Source of the DNA: Dehalococcoidia bacterium
GTDB taxonomy: Bacteria > Chloroflexota > Dehalococcoidia > SZUA-161
Reading direction: 5' to 3'
DNA length: 64,000 nt
NCBI GenBank assembly: GCA_014874385.1
Contig: JACWAE010000043.1
Location: forward strand, 1-64,000
The position numbers and the translations under genes were made by a program. The notes below the pieces were generated by a model, which saw only the letters and a program-made list of their open reading frames with translations, made no database searches and was not told where the DNA came from. Below, piece by piece: positions 44,631-53,426 of this stretch (position 1 is its first letter; each line of letters starts with the position of its first letter).

Positions 44631-45458
44631 TCAGTCGAGCTTAAATATTCGCTGCGCATTGCTGTAAAGAAAGAGCTCTTTGACCTCTTCGTCCAGTTTT
44701 AGCTCATCGAACGCTTCTAAACATCGGGCAGCAGTGAGCATGGGATAGTTAGTACCAAAAAGGACTTTGTTACGACCGTGGCTATTGAGATAATTTACGA
44801 GTTCGGGGGGATAGCGTTTGGCAGTGTACGCTGAAGTGTCAATGAATACATTCGGGTGCTTCGTAGCGACAGCTATCATTTCCGTTGTCCAGGGATACCC
44901 TATGTGACCACACACTATTCTAAGCTCGGGAAATTCAAGGGCTACCTCATCGATGTACGGGATCGGGCGGCCCGGTTCAGACGGGCAAAGAGGACCGGTA
45001 TGCCCGACTTGAAGACATACGGGAACATCAAGTTCGATACACTCCGCATAAAGTGGATAATATCGCCTATCAGTAGGGGGTAGATTCCAAAACCACTGGA
45101 CGATTCTGAGCCCCTTGAACCCCAACTCATTGACACAACGTCTGAGTTCGCGTATAGCCTCCATTGGTTTAAACAAATTTACTGAGGCAATTCCTACCAG
45201 CCGGTCTGGGAATCGTTCAACCAGTGAAGCCACCTTATCATTATGAATGAGAGGGCCCTGGGGACCCCACCACGCACATATCAAACCCTTTTGAACATGC
45301 GCCTGGTCCATCGAGGCTATCGTGAATTCAGGGGGAATCTCATCGGTAACCTTGTCCATCCTCGTCCAGCGGCGTAATGATTCGAACATGGGGTGGTTAA
45401 CGAAATCCAGAAATGGATGCTGCATCCAGACGTCGATGATTTTTCTTTCTGTTACCAT
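44631..45458 (-). CDS. Amidohydrolase-2 family protein
   Basis: 275 residues, TIM-barrel amidohydrolase of the ACMSD/resorcylate-decarboxylase group: VCLQVGHTGPLC, VCGHIGYPW, FGTNYPML. The usual N-terminal HxH metal motif reads WMQHP (IDVWMQHPFLDF), so the first histidine is replaced by Trp, as in some family branches. It may decarboxylate or hydrate an organic acid. AAGGAG precedes the ATG. It is divergent from the selenoprotein gene. Confidence 0.85.
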   Translation of the reverse strand: MVTERKIIDVWMQHPFLDFVNHPMFESLRRWTRMDKVTDEIPPEFTIASMDQAHVQKGLICAWWGPQGPLIHNDKVASLVERFPDRLVGIASVNLFKPMEAIRELRRCVNELGFKGLRIVQWFWNLPPTDRRYYPLYAECIELDVPVCLQVGHTGPLCPSEPGRPIPYIDEVALEFPELRIVCGHIGYPWTTEMIAVATKHPNVFIDTSAYTAKRYPPELVNYLNSHGRNKVLFGTNYPMLTAARCLEAFDELKLDEEVKELFLYSNAQRIFKLD

Positions 45459-45626
45459 TGATAACTCCTTATTTCTTTTAGATTAGACTGGATAATCACT
45501 ACAGCGTAGACGGGCAACAAGGAATTATCTTGCATGAACATATTGTAATTCGCTGGCGACCACCCTGATAATTATACCACTTGTACAAGGTGGGTTTTCC
45601 AAAGTGTGAACCGGCTCCAAAAACGC

Positions 45627-45654
45627 TTGGTTTTTAGACGATATATACTATAAT
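45627..45654 (+). promoter_or_regulatory. Promoter of the GrdB-like selenoprotein gene
   Basis: TTGGTT (45627-45632), 16-base spacer, TATAAT (45649-45654). 96 bases before the start codon. Confidence 0.6.
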
Positions 45655-45750
45655 GATGATTAAAAAGTCTATGCCGGGCGGGACGTATCCTGACAAGGAA
45701 CCGCCCTGCTGGCTCAAATCTCGAAACTGGCCTATAAAGGAGAATCAAAG

Positions 45751-46536
45751 ATGTCCCCAGTAAAGTATATCGAACTCACCAGGAATGCTTTCTCGTCCCA
45801 GGGATTCCCACCTTACGAGTGGGTAGAAAATAAGACCGCTCCTTTTACTCCCTTTAGAAAGGAGCTCAGGGAATGCCGCGTATCGCTGCTCAGCACCGGC
45901 GGGTTCTTTATCAGGGGGAAGCAAGAACCCTTCAATCCCACTAAAAACGACCTGACCGTCAGGGAAATCCCCAAAGACATTGACGTCAGAGACTTGGCCG
46001 TAAGTCATGACAACTACGACCATACCGACGCCGAGAGTGATGTCAACTGTGTTTTCCCCATTGAGCGCTTCAGGGAGCTGGAAAAGGAGGGTTATATTGG
46101 CGAGCTTTCTCCGGTAAACTACACAATCATGGGGCGCATTTTTCGCCTCACCGCTCTCAGGAATGAGCTCGCGCCGCAGATACTCAACAAGCTGAAAGAG
46201 CAGCACGTGGATGTCTTTTTCCTGGTCCCTGCCTGACCGCTGTGCCATCAGTCCGTGGGACTGATTGCCAGGGCAGTGGAGGAGGGAGGGATACCGACCA
46301 TCTCGCTGAGCTCGGCGCGGGATATTACAGAATCGGTTAAGCCGCCCAGGTCGGTTTTTGTAAACTTCCCGCTGGGACATACAGCCGGGAAACCGTTTGA
46401 CCGAGAGCTCCAGATGAAGATTATTAAAGATGCGTTCGACGCCCTCAAATCTATCAAGGAGCCAGGCACTATTATCGATCTCCCCTACCACTGGCAGGAT
46501 GATAACGATAGCTGGGAGCAAAAAGCGGGTGTGTAG
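45751..46536 (+). CDS. GrdB-like selenoprotein (glycine/sarcosine/betaine/proline reductase family)
   Basis: An ORF search shows 161 codons to a UGA at 46234, but the same frame continues for 99 more codons to a UAG. The joined protein of 261 residues matches the GrdB/PrdB family: SHDNYDHTDAESDVNCVFP, LREL-like RFRELEKEGYIG, then FLVPA-U-PLCHQSVGLIARA. Family members with cysteine have CPLCHQ at this place, so UGA encodes selenocysteine 162 in a U-x-x-C redox motif. A perfect hairpin follows the UGA. AAAGGAG precedes the ATG. No GrdA, GrdE or thioredoxin partner lies nearby; substrate unknown. Confidence 0.92.
46247..46265 (+). promoter_or_regulatory. SECIS hairpin in the GrdB-like gene
   Basis: ATCAGTCC, loop GTG, GGACTGAT: eight-base perfect stem starting 11 bases after the UGA, with GU in the loop, matching the place and form of bacterial SECIS elements. 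Confidence 0.8.
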
Positions 46537-46569
46537 AAGACGTAAACCTAGAAAGTCGGAGGATATCTC

Positions 46570-47136
46570 ATGGCAGATTTAAAACAGGCTAATCCGGCAG
46601 CATTGGGGCTGGGCGGCTTTGCACTGACAACCTTCCTGCTTAACGTTGTCAATTCAGGGCTGATTTCGGGAGATAACCTGGGTATGATTCTACCGATAGG
46701 TATCTTCTATGGAGGTCTGGCTCAGTTCTGTGCGGGCATGTGGGAGTTCAAGCGTGGCGATACCTTTGGTGCCACCTGCTTTTCGTCATTCGGTGCCTTC
46801 TGGCTGGGTATTGCACTCCTGATTATCCTGGAAAACACAGGAGTGATAACCCCGGTGCCGCGTGAGGGCATGGCGGTGCTGTTCATCGCCTGGGGTATCT
46901 TCACCGTTTACGCCACAATAGCTTCGCTGAAAGTGAACAGGGCCGTAACAGCCATTTTCGTAACGCTCATAATTCTTTTCTTCCTGCTGGCCGCAGGCGA
47001 ATGGAACGCCACAGTTCACAAAATAGCGGGCTATGAAGGTATCCTCTGCGCATTAATAGCCTGGTACACTTCGGCAGGGGTGCTTATCAACACACTTTTC
47101 GGGAGAGACGTGCTGCCGCTGGGCGTAGCAAAATAG
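46570..47136 (+). CDS. Acetate uptake transporter (SatP/GPR1-FUN34-YaaH family)
   Basis: 188 residues with six membrane helices. The family signature NPAALGLGGFALTTFLLNVVN is at the N-terminus, and GGLAQFCAGMWEFKRG and FGATCFSSFGAFW are further markers. It carries acetate or succinate with protons. CGGAGG precedes the ATG. It lies 33 bases after the selenoprotein gene, so the two are probably co-transcribed; since Grd-type reactions end in acetyl phosphate and acetate, acetate transport fits. Confidence 0.93.
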   Translation: MADLKQANPAALGLGGFALTTFLLNVVNSGLISGDNLGMILPIGIFYGGLAQFCAGMWEFKRGDTFGATCFSSFGAFWLGIALLIILENTGVITPVPREGMAVLFIAWGIFTVYATIASLKVNRAVTAIFVTLIILFFLLAAGEWNATVHKIAGYEGILCALIAWYTSAGVLINTLFGRDVLPLGVAK

Positions 47137-47233
47137 ATGAATATTCTGACGCATAGAAGAGATTATTCACTAAGGGGGAGTGCAGAGGGGTGAATCCCCT
47201 CTGCCAGGGGTTTGGGGGTGTCCCCCAGACATA

Positions 47234-47277
47234 AAATCCCCCAGGATTGGGGGATAAAGGGGGTTGAAAAGTGTTGC
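47234..47277. repeat. GGGGGTTGAAAAGTGTTGC dispersed repeat, copy 2
   Basis: AAATCCCCCAGGATTGGGGG then ATAAAGGGGG and TTGAAAAGTGTTGC. It matches 25851-25895. A further hairpin (CAGAGGGG...CCCCTCTG) at 47183-47203 lies just before. Confidence 0.75.
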
Positions 47278-47358
47278 TAAACGGGCTCATATAGAACACG
47301 TGAAAGTGTTGCAATAGTTGGGATAATTAATTAGACTCAAAGGCAGGATGCTGTAGAG

Positions 47359-48300
47359 ATGTCAAAGGAAAAAAGTAGAGCCGTGCGCGTGGCGGCTGTA
47401 CAGATGGAGTCGCAGAACGGCCTTGTCCAGGCCAACCTGGAGCACGCAACACCATTGGTGGAACGGGCTGCGCGAGAGGGTGCTGCGCTTATCCTGCTTC
47501 CCGAGTTCATGCCTTGCGGATATATATTCACGACTGCGATTTGGGAGGGCGCAGAGCCGAAAAAGGGGCCGACAGTGCAGTGGCTCTGTGAAAACTCCAA
47601 AAGGCTCGGCGTCTGGCTGGGCACCAGCTTCCTCGAAGCCGACGGAGAGGATTTTTTCAACACCTTTGTCCTGGCCGCTCCCGACGGGCAGGAAGCGGGC
47701 CGGGTGAGGAAGCAAACACCGGCTGCTTTCGAGGCCTTTTTCACCAAGGGTGGCCCCGGTCCCCATGTGATAGGCACCGAGCTGGGTAAAATAGGCGTGG
47801 GCATCTGCTATGAGAATCAACTGTCCTATCTACCGCAGATGGTATGCAGCCAATCGGTAGACCTGTTGCTGATGCCCCACTCATATCCCAGAATAGCGCA
47901 GATGGTCTTCTCACTGGGAGAATTAGCTTCCCGTTATGCACGTCTGCTTGGTGTACCCTCCATCGTGTGCAATAAAAGCGGCCCATTCCAGACTGGCTAT
48001 CCCGGGGTACCGTTTTACCGGCCAAACTCAAGCTTCCCCGGTCTGTCAACGATAGCCGATTCCGATGGTTCCCTCAAGGCACAACTGGGAGATGAAGAGG
48101 GGGTCATAGTCGAGGATGTCACGTTTGACCCGGACCGCAAAATCCAGAAGCCGCCGCAGTGCTATGGACGGTGGGCTTTAAAAGGGCCCTGGTTCAGGGG
48201 TTCGGTTGTGGTGTTGGAAGCAGTAGGAAGGCTGTGGTACACGTTAAGCTTAGAGCGAAAGAGAAAAGCGCGACTAATCTCATCGCCCGGAAAACAGTGA
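47359..48300 (+). CDS. Carbon-nitrogen hydrolase (nitrilase superfamily)
   Basis: 313 residues with the Glu-Lys-Cys triad: E49 (LLPEFMP), K118 (RVRKQTP) and C150 (VGICYENQ). The fold is complete and the C-terminal 30 residues are basic (RKRKARLISSPGKQ). The exact class, amidase, nitrilase or carbamoylase, is not given by motif. Ribosome site is weak (CAGGATG). Confidence 0.9.
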   Translation: MSKEKSRAVRVAAVQMESQNGLVQANLEHATPLVERAAREGAALILLPEFMPCGYIFTTAIWEGAEPKKGPTVQWLCENSKRLGVWLGTSFLEADGEDFFNTFVLAAPDGQEAGRVRKQTPAAFEAFFTKGGPGPHVIGTELGKIGVGICYENQLSYLPQMVCSQSVDLLLMPHSYPRIAQMVFSLGELASRYARLLGVPSIVCNKSGPFQTGYPGVPFYRPNSSFPGLSTIADSDGSLKAQLGDEEGVIVEDVTFDPDRKIQKPPQCYGRWALKGPWFRGSVVVLEAVGRLWYTLSLERKRKARLISSPGKQ

Positions 48301-48443
48301 AAGCGACATCCCGCAAGGCTTCATATCGCCCTCTTCTCTATGTCCACTGAACTTACTGCTCAATACTGTTTTGGCTACAAACCTGCAAGCGCAATTGAAT
48401 TACGAACGCACACGCGCCGAAAAGAGGCTTGGGAGCCAGACTA

Positions 48444-49028
48444 TCACTTTTTCTTGCCGTGAAATAGCTCGCTGCCCGCGCCCGGGTAGACTATCCGTTC
48501 TGACCTGGGAGTCGGCCTTTCGACCTTGGGCCACATCTCCGGTCTCGGCTCCGCCCCTTCCAGAGTTACCCTGGAGGGCTGCCTGTCTCTCATCTGAGGC
48601 GTCCTGCGGACATCGACTCCCTCCACATTGTGGGAGAACTCAATAGGTATGCCGTTGGGGTCATAGGCATAGATCGAATGGATGAAGCCGTGGTCGATCA
48701 TGTCGGATACGTCAAATCCGGCCGCCTCCAGCCTGTCCTTGAGTTCCCATAAGTCGTCCTCTTTATCAACACCGAAGGACACATGGTCGAAAATGAAAGG
48801 GCCCAGAACCGGCCTGCCATGTTCTTTAGGCGCTACAGGTTCCACGCCCGGCCATTCGAAGAATGCCAGCAAATCGTATTCGGAAATCTGGAAGAAGTAA
48901 TGCCTGTACCCCTTCTGGCCCAGCCCGGCCACCAGCCGCATCCCCAGTAAATCCCTCCAGAAGCGGATGGTCCTGTCCATATCTCCGGTAGCCATAGCGA
49001 GGTGATTTACACCGATGAACGTAGCCAT
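48444..49028 (-). CDS. VOC-family (glyoxalase/dioxygenase-like) protein
   Basis: 194 residues from ATG 49028, which follows AGGAGGATGAGAGG. One VOC module spans about 5-135: IGVNHLAMATGDMDRTIRFW with the first metal His, FDHVSFGVDKEDD, and YAYDPNGIPIEFSHNV with the last metal Glu. The tail (residues 140-194) is proline-rich and not recognised. Its promoter region carries a family-1 element. Confidence 0.88.
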   Translation of the reverse strand: MATFIGVNHLAMATGDMDRTIRFWRDLLGMRLVAGLGQKGYRHYFFQISEYDLLAFFEWPGVEPVAPKEHGRPVLGPFIFDHVSFGVDKEDDLWELKDRLEAAGFDVSDMIDHGFIHSIYAYDPNGIPIEFSHNVEGVDVRRTPQMRDRQPSRVTLEGAEPRPEMWPKVERPTPRSERIVYPGAGSELFHGKKK

Positions 49029-49096
49029 CCTCTCATCCTCCTGCCTGCTTACGAATGTTATGCAGACACCCAAAATCCCTGCATCAGACTATGGAT

Positions 49097-49166
49097 ATTA
49101 TGGCCATTCAGCCATCAAAAAGTCATAAAATCCATTACTTAAAGCTTAAGAAATTATCACATTTTT
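49097..49166 (-). promoter_or_regulatory. Promoter-like element, family 1, copy C (VOC gene)
   Basis: Minus strand: ATGACT at 49126-49121, 18-base spacer, CATAAT at 49102-49097, and upstream block AAAAATGTGATAATTTCTTA. About 60 bases from the predicted start of transcription to the ATG. Confidence 0.6.
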
Positions 49167-49285
49167 CGACGACCGATTAACTCAATTGTCATAGCAAGGC
49201 ATCCGCCTCTGGCGGACTCGCATGACACATCTTGTGCGACTCGTTGCACAATGTTATAGTACCACTCACAGGAAGGAGGGACATC

Positions 49286-49531
49286 ATGATATTCGTCACG
49301 CTTTTGAGTCCAAAAGGCAAGGGAAGAGAGGCTATCAGCTATCTGAAGAAGCTCAAGGCCCCCAAAGGTATCAAGATCCTCGATATCTATTTCACTATGG
49401 GCCGCTATGATGGGGTAATTATCTTCGAAGCATCAGATGCCAAAACGGCGATCAGGTTTGCTGCGGACGTGGCCTTCACTACCGACTACCTGGCGGAGAC
49501 CTTGACCGCTATCCCGGCGAAAGAGTTCTAG
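49286..49531 (+). CDS. GYD-domain protein
   Basis: 81 residues from ATG 49286 after AGGAAGGAGGG. The sequence [20 protein letters not shown] contains the GYD-type core (GRYD) of a small dimeric alpha/beta-barrel family without known function. It is 55 bases before rubredoxin and may be co-transcribed. Confidence 0.8.
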   Translation: MIFVTLLSPKGKGREAISYLKKLKAPKGIKILDIYFTMGRYDGVIIFEASDAKTAIRFAADVAFTTDYLAETLTAIPAKEF

Positions 49532-49586
49532 GTTACAGTTGCGCTCCCGGGCAGCACCAAGCTACGGTGAAGAAGCAGGTAGCGAC

Positions 49587-49745
49587 ATGCCAAAATACAA
49601 GTGCGCAATCTGCGGCTACATTTATGACTCGGAGAAAGGCGATCCCAAGGGCAACATACCGCCGGGAACTCCCTTCGAGGAGCTGCCGGACAACTGGGTA
49701 TGCCCCGTCTGCGGATGGTTCAAGAACAAGTTCAGACAAGTCTGA
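49587..49745 (+). CDS. Rubredoxin
   Basis: 52 residues, the typical size. The iron ligands are in [11 protein letters not shown] and [13 protein letters not shown]. One-electron carrier in the cytoplasm; partners could be oxygen or peroxide detoxification enzymes or oxidoreductases such as AOR. Start at ATG 49587. Confidence 0.96.
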   Translation: MPKYKCAICGYIYDSEKGDPKGNIPPGTPFEELPDNWVCPVCGWFKNKFRQV

Positions 49746-49860
49746 GCAGATACGAGAGCTCGCCGCTCACAGGTGGCGCAAACCCCTGAAAGGGTCGTTC
49801 AGCAATAAGGAGGTGGAGAAGGACGAAGCCTCTCTTCTAAGGGCTGGAGGTGTCTCTCAA

Positions 49861-49898
49861 AACTCCCCCTTTTCTAAAGGGGGATTCAGGGGGATTAC
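49861..49898. repeat. Partial CCCCC/GGGGG dispersed repeat
   Basis: AACTCCCCCTTTTCTAAAGG followed by GGGATTCAGGGGGATTA. Hairpin portion of the family at 25851 and 47234, without the TTGAAAAGTGTTGC end. Confidence 0.6.
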
Positions 49899-49904
49899 GC
49901 AGAC

Positions 49905-50861
49905 TCATACAAAGTCCAGGGACAGATAGCCGCCCGCCTTTTTGGCTTTGTCGTGAATCAGTTTGGCCACAGCTATATCCTCGATAGCCAGTCCCGTAGA
50001 ATCAAAAATAGTGATAGCCTGTTTATCCTTCCTGCCCAGCTTTTTGCCGACGATGACCTCGCCCAGGGTGCCGTAGACCTCTTCAACTGCGAAGAGCCTA
50101 TTCCTCACAGGGACGTTAATCTCCCCCGCCGCTGCTGCCTGCCTCAGGTCATCGACTACAACCACCGCTTTCTTCAGCAAAGAAGGCTCTAATTCCTCCT
50201 TCCCCTCCGCGTCGGCACCTATAGCATTTATATGTGTCCCCGGGCGTATCCACTCGCTCCTCAGAAACGGCTCCCTGGCCGGGGTGACTGTACATACGAT
50301 GTCCGAGTCCACCGTTTCTTCCAGGGAACACGCCCGTACCGAATATGCAGGGAACGACTTGATAAATGTCTCCACGGTGGCAGCGCGTCGGTCGAACACC
50401 TTGATTTGTCGGAGGTCGAAGAGCTCGCCATGCGCCATCAACTGTGTGTAGGACTGGCGGCCAGCGCCGACAATGCCCAGCGTATGCGAGTCCTTTCGCG
50501 CCAAGTATTTCGAGGCGATAGCGGCCGCTGCACCTGTCCTATAGGCTGTGATATCGGTAGCGTCCATCACTGCCAGCGGATAACCTGTCGCTGGATCGTT
50601 GTAAACAATGATAGCCATAACAGTAGGCAGCCCCAACGGCTGATTTTGAGGATGAACACTGACCCACTTCATTCCCGCAGCCCCCGGGATAGCTCCGGGC
50701 ATAGCCCGAAAATCGCCCTGCTCCAGGACCAGGTATGCCTTGGATGGCATCTTTGCCCTTCCCAGCGCCCAGTCTTTAAAAGCCTGCTCTACCGCTTTTA
50801 TGACATCCGCTATATTCAGGAGGCTTCGCACATCCTTCTTACTCAGGAAAAGAGTGGACAT
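49905..50861 (-). CDS. Ornithine cyclodeaminase/mu-crystallin family protein
   Basis: About 318 residues from ATG 50861 (MSTLFLSKKDVRSLLNIADV). Conserved parts are the substrate segment DFRAMPGAIPGAAGMKWVS, AYRTGAAAAIASKYLARKDS, the NAD-binding GIVGAGRQSYTQL and the GADAEGKEEL region. Members include ornithine cyclodeaminase, alanine dehydrogenase and ketimine reductase. In-frame starts up to 50990 exist but give an atypical N-terminus. Confidence 0.87.
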   Translation of the reverse strand: MSTLFLSKKDVRSLLNIADVIKAVEQAFKDWALGRAKMPSKAYLVLEQGDFRAMPGAIPGAAGMKWVSVHPQNQPLGLPTVMAIIVYNDPATGYPLAVMDATDITAYRTGAAAAIASKYLARKDSHTLGIVGAGRQSYTQLMAHGELFDLRQIKVFDRRAATVETFIKSFPAYSVRACSLEETVDSDIVCTVTPAREPFLRSEWIRPGTHINAIGADAEGKEELEPSLLKKAVVVVDDLRQAAAAGEINVPVRNRLFAVEEVYGTLGEVIVGKKLGRKDKQAITIFDSTGLAIEDIAVAKLIHDKAKKAGGYLSLDFV

Positions 50862-51079
50862 ATCTCCTTTACTCCTTGTCAGGTTGACTCCGTCGCCTTT
50901 GCCCATATTTCGCCGGTATTGGTAATATATGATACTGTCAACGCACCGATGAAGCAATGGCAATACATTTCCCATGAGAATCTTAGTCATGCTTTTGGAG
51001 AACGCAAAACGTTACAAAGTGTGATATATTGGTGAGGTGAGCACTCTGTAACATCTCATAGCTGACAAAGGATGCTGAA

Positions 51080-53005
51080 GTGACAGAGCAGTACGGGTAT
51101 GCCGGTAAAATCCTGAGGGTCGACTTATCTTCGGGAAGCAAAAATATTATGTCAACTATGGACTATGCCGGGAGGTTCCTGGGAGGCAGGGGCATCGCTG
51201 CTAAAATCTACTGGGATGAGGTGCCGCCGGAGGTTAAAGCCTTCGACCCGGAAAACCGGCTGATATTCGCCACCGGACCTCTGGCAGGACTCAAGGGTGT
51301 ATGCGGCTCCAGATGGCAAATCTGCGGCAAATCCGCCCTCACCACGCCCGAATACTTCAATTACTGCAACCTGGGGGGAAGCTGGGGCGCTCAACTCAAG
51401 CTTGCAGGTTATGATGCGCTGGTGGTTCAGGGAAAATCACAGCGACCAATCTATGTTCTCATAGAAGACGAAAAAGTTGAGATCAGGGACGCCTCTACCT
51501 TGTGGGGGAAAAGCACGATAGAAACTCGGGAGAACCTGAAGGAGGAGCTGGGAGACTCGGTAAGCGTTGCAGCCATCGGCCCCGCCGGGGAGAATCTGGT
51601 CACCTTCGCCTCCGTCCTCGCTGATAACGATGCCAGCGGCTCCAGCGGCCTGGGCGCAGTAATGGGTTCCAAGAAACTGAAGGCCATTGCAGTGAGGGGC
51701 AGCGGCAAGGTGGAGGCTGCCCATCCTCAGAGGTACCGGGAGCTGGCCGAATATGCCCGCAAACTGAGGCAGGGGATTGGCATGGGCATCACGCCCGGCA
51801 CCGACCAGGTAATGAAGCTGAAGAAAGACTACTGCTGGGGCTGCACCGGCGGGTTCTGCTTCAGAGGGACATACAAAGCATCCAATGGCAAAGCGGGCAA
51901 ATTCATGTGCGGCTCGGCGACCTTCTATATACTACGGGCACGTAACTACTATGGAGAATGGAACGAGGTACCGTTTCTGGCAAACAGGATTTGCAATGAG
52001 TACGGCGTGGACACCCACCAGATAGACACCATGATGCAGTGGCTCTCCAAGTGCCACCAGGCAGGCATCTTCACCGACGAGAACACGGGGATCCCTCTCT
52101 CCAGGCAGGGCAGCCTTGAGTTCATCGAAACCCTGGTGAGAAAGATTGCTCTCCGAGAAGGCATCGGTGACATACTTGCCCGGGGAACTATAAGGGCAGC
52201 CGATGCAGTGGGACAGGGGGCCAAAGAATTGCTCACCGACTACATCACTGACAGCGGGCACTTCGCTTTGATCGAGAACCCCAGGATGTATATCACCACC
52301 GGGCTGCTCTACGCCATGGAGCCGAGGCAGCCCATGGGACAGTTGAATGAGATGGGCTCTCTCAATCTATGGCTTATGTGGGTATACAAGCAGGACGGCG
52401 CATTCGTCTCCAACGATGTCTTCCGTGCCATCGGTAAAAGACTATTCGGCAGTGAGTCATCGGTAGATTTTATGACCTATGAGGGGAAGGCGCTGGCTGC
52501 GAAGATGATCCAGGACCGCGAAAACGCCAAGGACAGCCTCATCCTGTGCAGCTACCTGTTCCCTATCATGTTCTCCAGACAAACCGAAGACCATGTGGGC
52601 GACCCCGGCCTGGAAAGCAAAATCCTGTCCGCCGTTACAGGGAATGAGATAGATGAGGCTGGACTTTACAAAATAGGTGAGCGTATATTCAACTTGCAGA
52701 GGGCGATACTTGCCCGGGAAGGCCACAGGGGGAGAGAATGCGACAGGATTTCCGAGTATAACTTCACCAAGCCTCTTAAGTTCGACCTGCACAATCCTCA
52801 ACTGCTGTCCCCCGGGAAGGGCGACCGGGTGGTAAACAAAAAAGGAGCTGTGCTCGACAGGGATAAGTTCGAAAGGTTGAAAGACGAGTATTACAGCCTC
52901 AGAGGCTGGGACATTAACACTGGCTTGCAGACGCGAGCTAAGCTCCAGGAACTCGGCCTAAACGATATGGTTCCGGATTTGGAGCGGAGAAGGCTCGTAA
53001 TATAA
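51080..53005 (+). CDS. Aldehyde:ferredoxin oxidoreductase, tungsten type
   Basis: 641 residues. The N-terminal domain (YAGKILRVDLSSG, GGRGIAAKIYWDEVPP) and the pterin-binding segment DNDASGSSGLGAVMGSKKLKAI are typical of AOR. Fe-S ligands are C252, C255 and C260 (YCWGCTGGFC) and C490 (LILCSYL). The spacing CxxCx4C is one residue longer than the classic CxxCxxxC, so it may belong to a divergent branch. It should oxidise an aldehyde or reduce an acid with ferredoxin. GTG start after AAGG. Two genes follow in the same direction. Confidence 0.92.
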   Translation: MTEQYGYAGKILRVDLSSGSKNIMSTMDYAGRFLGGRGIAAKIYWDEVPPEVKAFDPENRLIFATGPLAGLKGVCGSRWQICGKSALTTPEYFNYCNLGGSWGAQLKLAGYDALVVQGKSQRPIYVLIEDEKVEIRDASTLWGKSTIETRENLKEELGDSVSVAAIGPAGENLVTFASVLADNDASGSSGLGAVMGSKKLKAIAVRGSGKVEAAHPQRYRELAEYARKLRQGIGMGITPGTDQVMKLKKDYCWGCTGGFCFRGTYKASNGKAGKFMCGSATFYILRARNYYGEWNEVPFLANRICNEYGVDTHQIDTMMQWLSKCHQAGIFTDENTGIPLSRQGSLEFIETLVRKIALREGIGDILARGTIRAADAVGQGAKELLTDYITDSGHFALIENPRMYITTGLLYAMEPRQPMGQLNEMGSLNLWLMWVYKQDGAFVSNDVFRAIGKRLFGSESSVDFMTYEGKALAAKMIQDRENAKDSLILCSYLFPIMFSRQTEDHVGDPGLESKILSAVTGNEIDEAGLYKIGERIFNLQRAILAREGHRGRECDRISEYNFTKPLKFDLHNPQLLSPGKGDRVVNKKGAVLDRDKFERLKDEYYSLRGWDINTGLQTRAKLQELGLNDMVPDLERRRLVI

Positions 53006-53050
53006 CGATGCTTGAGAAATAGAGACGCTGAAAATTTAAGGAGGTATGAA

Positions 53051-53401
53051 ATGGAGAGATGGCTGCTTACTGTGGAGGCCAACTGCTGCGACCCATCGAG
53101 GGAGGAAGAGTTCAATAAATGGTACGACACAGTCCATCTGCCCGACATTCTGGAGACGCCAGGGTTCGTGCGCGCTGTACGTTATGAAAACACCAATCCG
53201 GCAGAGGGACAGGGGAAGTTCATTGCCATGTACGAGATTGAAACTGACGACCTGGCGCGAACACTGGCTGAATTCGACGAGATTGTCAATGCCAGAGCAA
53301 AGCAAGGGCGAATGAGCGACCTTGTAATGGCTGTGGGGGGAGGGCTTTACAAGCAGGTGTGCGCTCCCGTAAAGGGGAAGGGGAAGAAAAAGAAAAAATA
53401 A
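53051..53401 (+). CDS. Dimeric alpha/beta-barrel protein (DUF/EthD-like)
   Basis: 116 residues from ATG 53051 after AAGGAGG. EEEFNKWYDTVHLPDILETPG is the pattern of the EthD/ferredoxin-like dimeric barrel group, which often acts as small cyclases, monooxygenases or isomerases. The tail is a run of lysine (GKGKKKKK). Sandwiched between AOR and the AttH-like gene. Confidence 0.75.
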   Translation: MERWLLTVEANCCDPSREEEFNKWYDTVHLPDILETPGFVRAVRYENTNPAEGQGKFIAMYEIETDDLARTLAEFDEIVNARAKQGRMSDLVMAVGGGLYKQVCAPVKGKGKKKKK

Positions 53402-53426
53402 AGATTCCAGCCCACGGAGGAGCGGA

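Noticed and set aside
45745-46521. Minus-strand ORF of 258 codons opposite the GrdB-like gene
   Set aside because: It is longer than either half of the interrupted real gene, so a gene finder could prefer it, but it has no family-like sequence, no ribosome site, and the plus strand gives a full GrdB-like protein through the UGA.
45751-46536. GrdB-like gene as a pseudogene with a nonsense mutation
   Set aside because: The UGA sits where family members have a redox cysteine, a hairpin follows at SECIS distance, and selD in the same window is also a UGA-read selenoprotein.
50232-51035. Plus-strand ORF of 267 codons over the cyclodeaminase-like gene
   Set aside because: The minus-strand frame encodes a complete recognisable family; the plus-strand frame does not.
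52463-52478. ATTTTATGACCT inside AOR as a further family-1 element
   Set aside because: It lies inside coding sequence and lacks the TGTGATAA block and -10; chance similarity.
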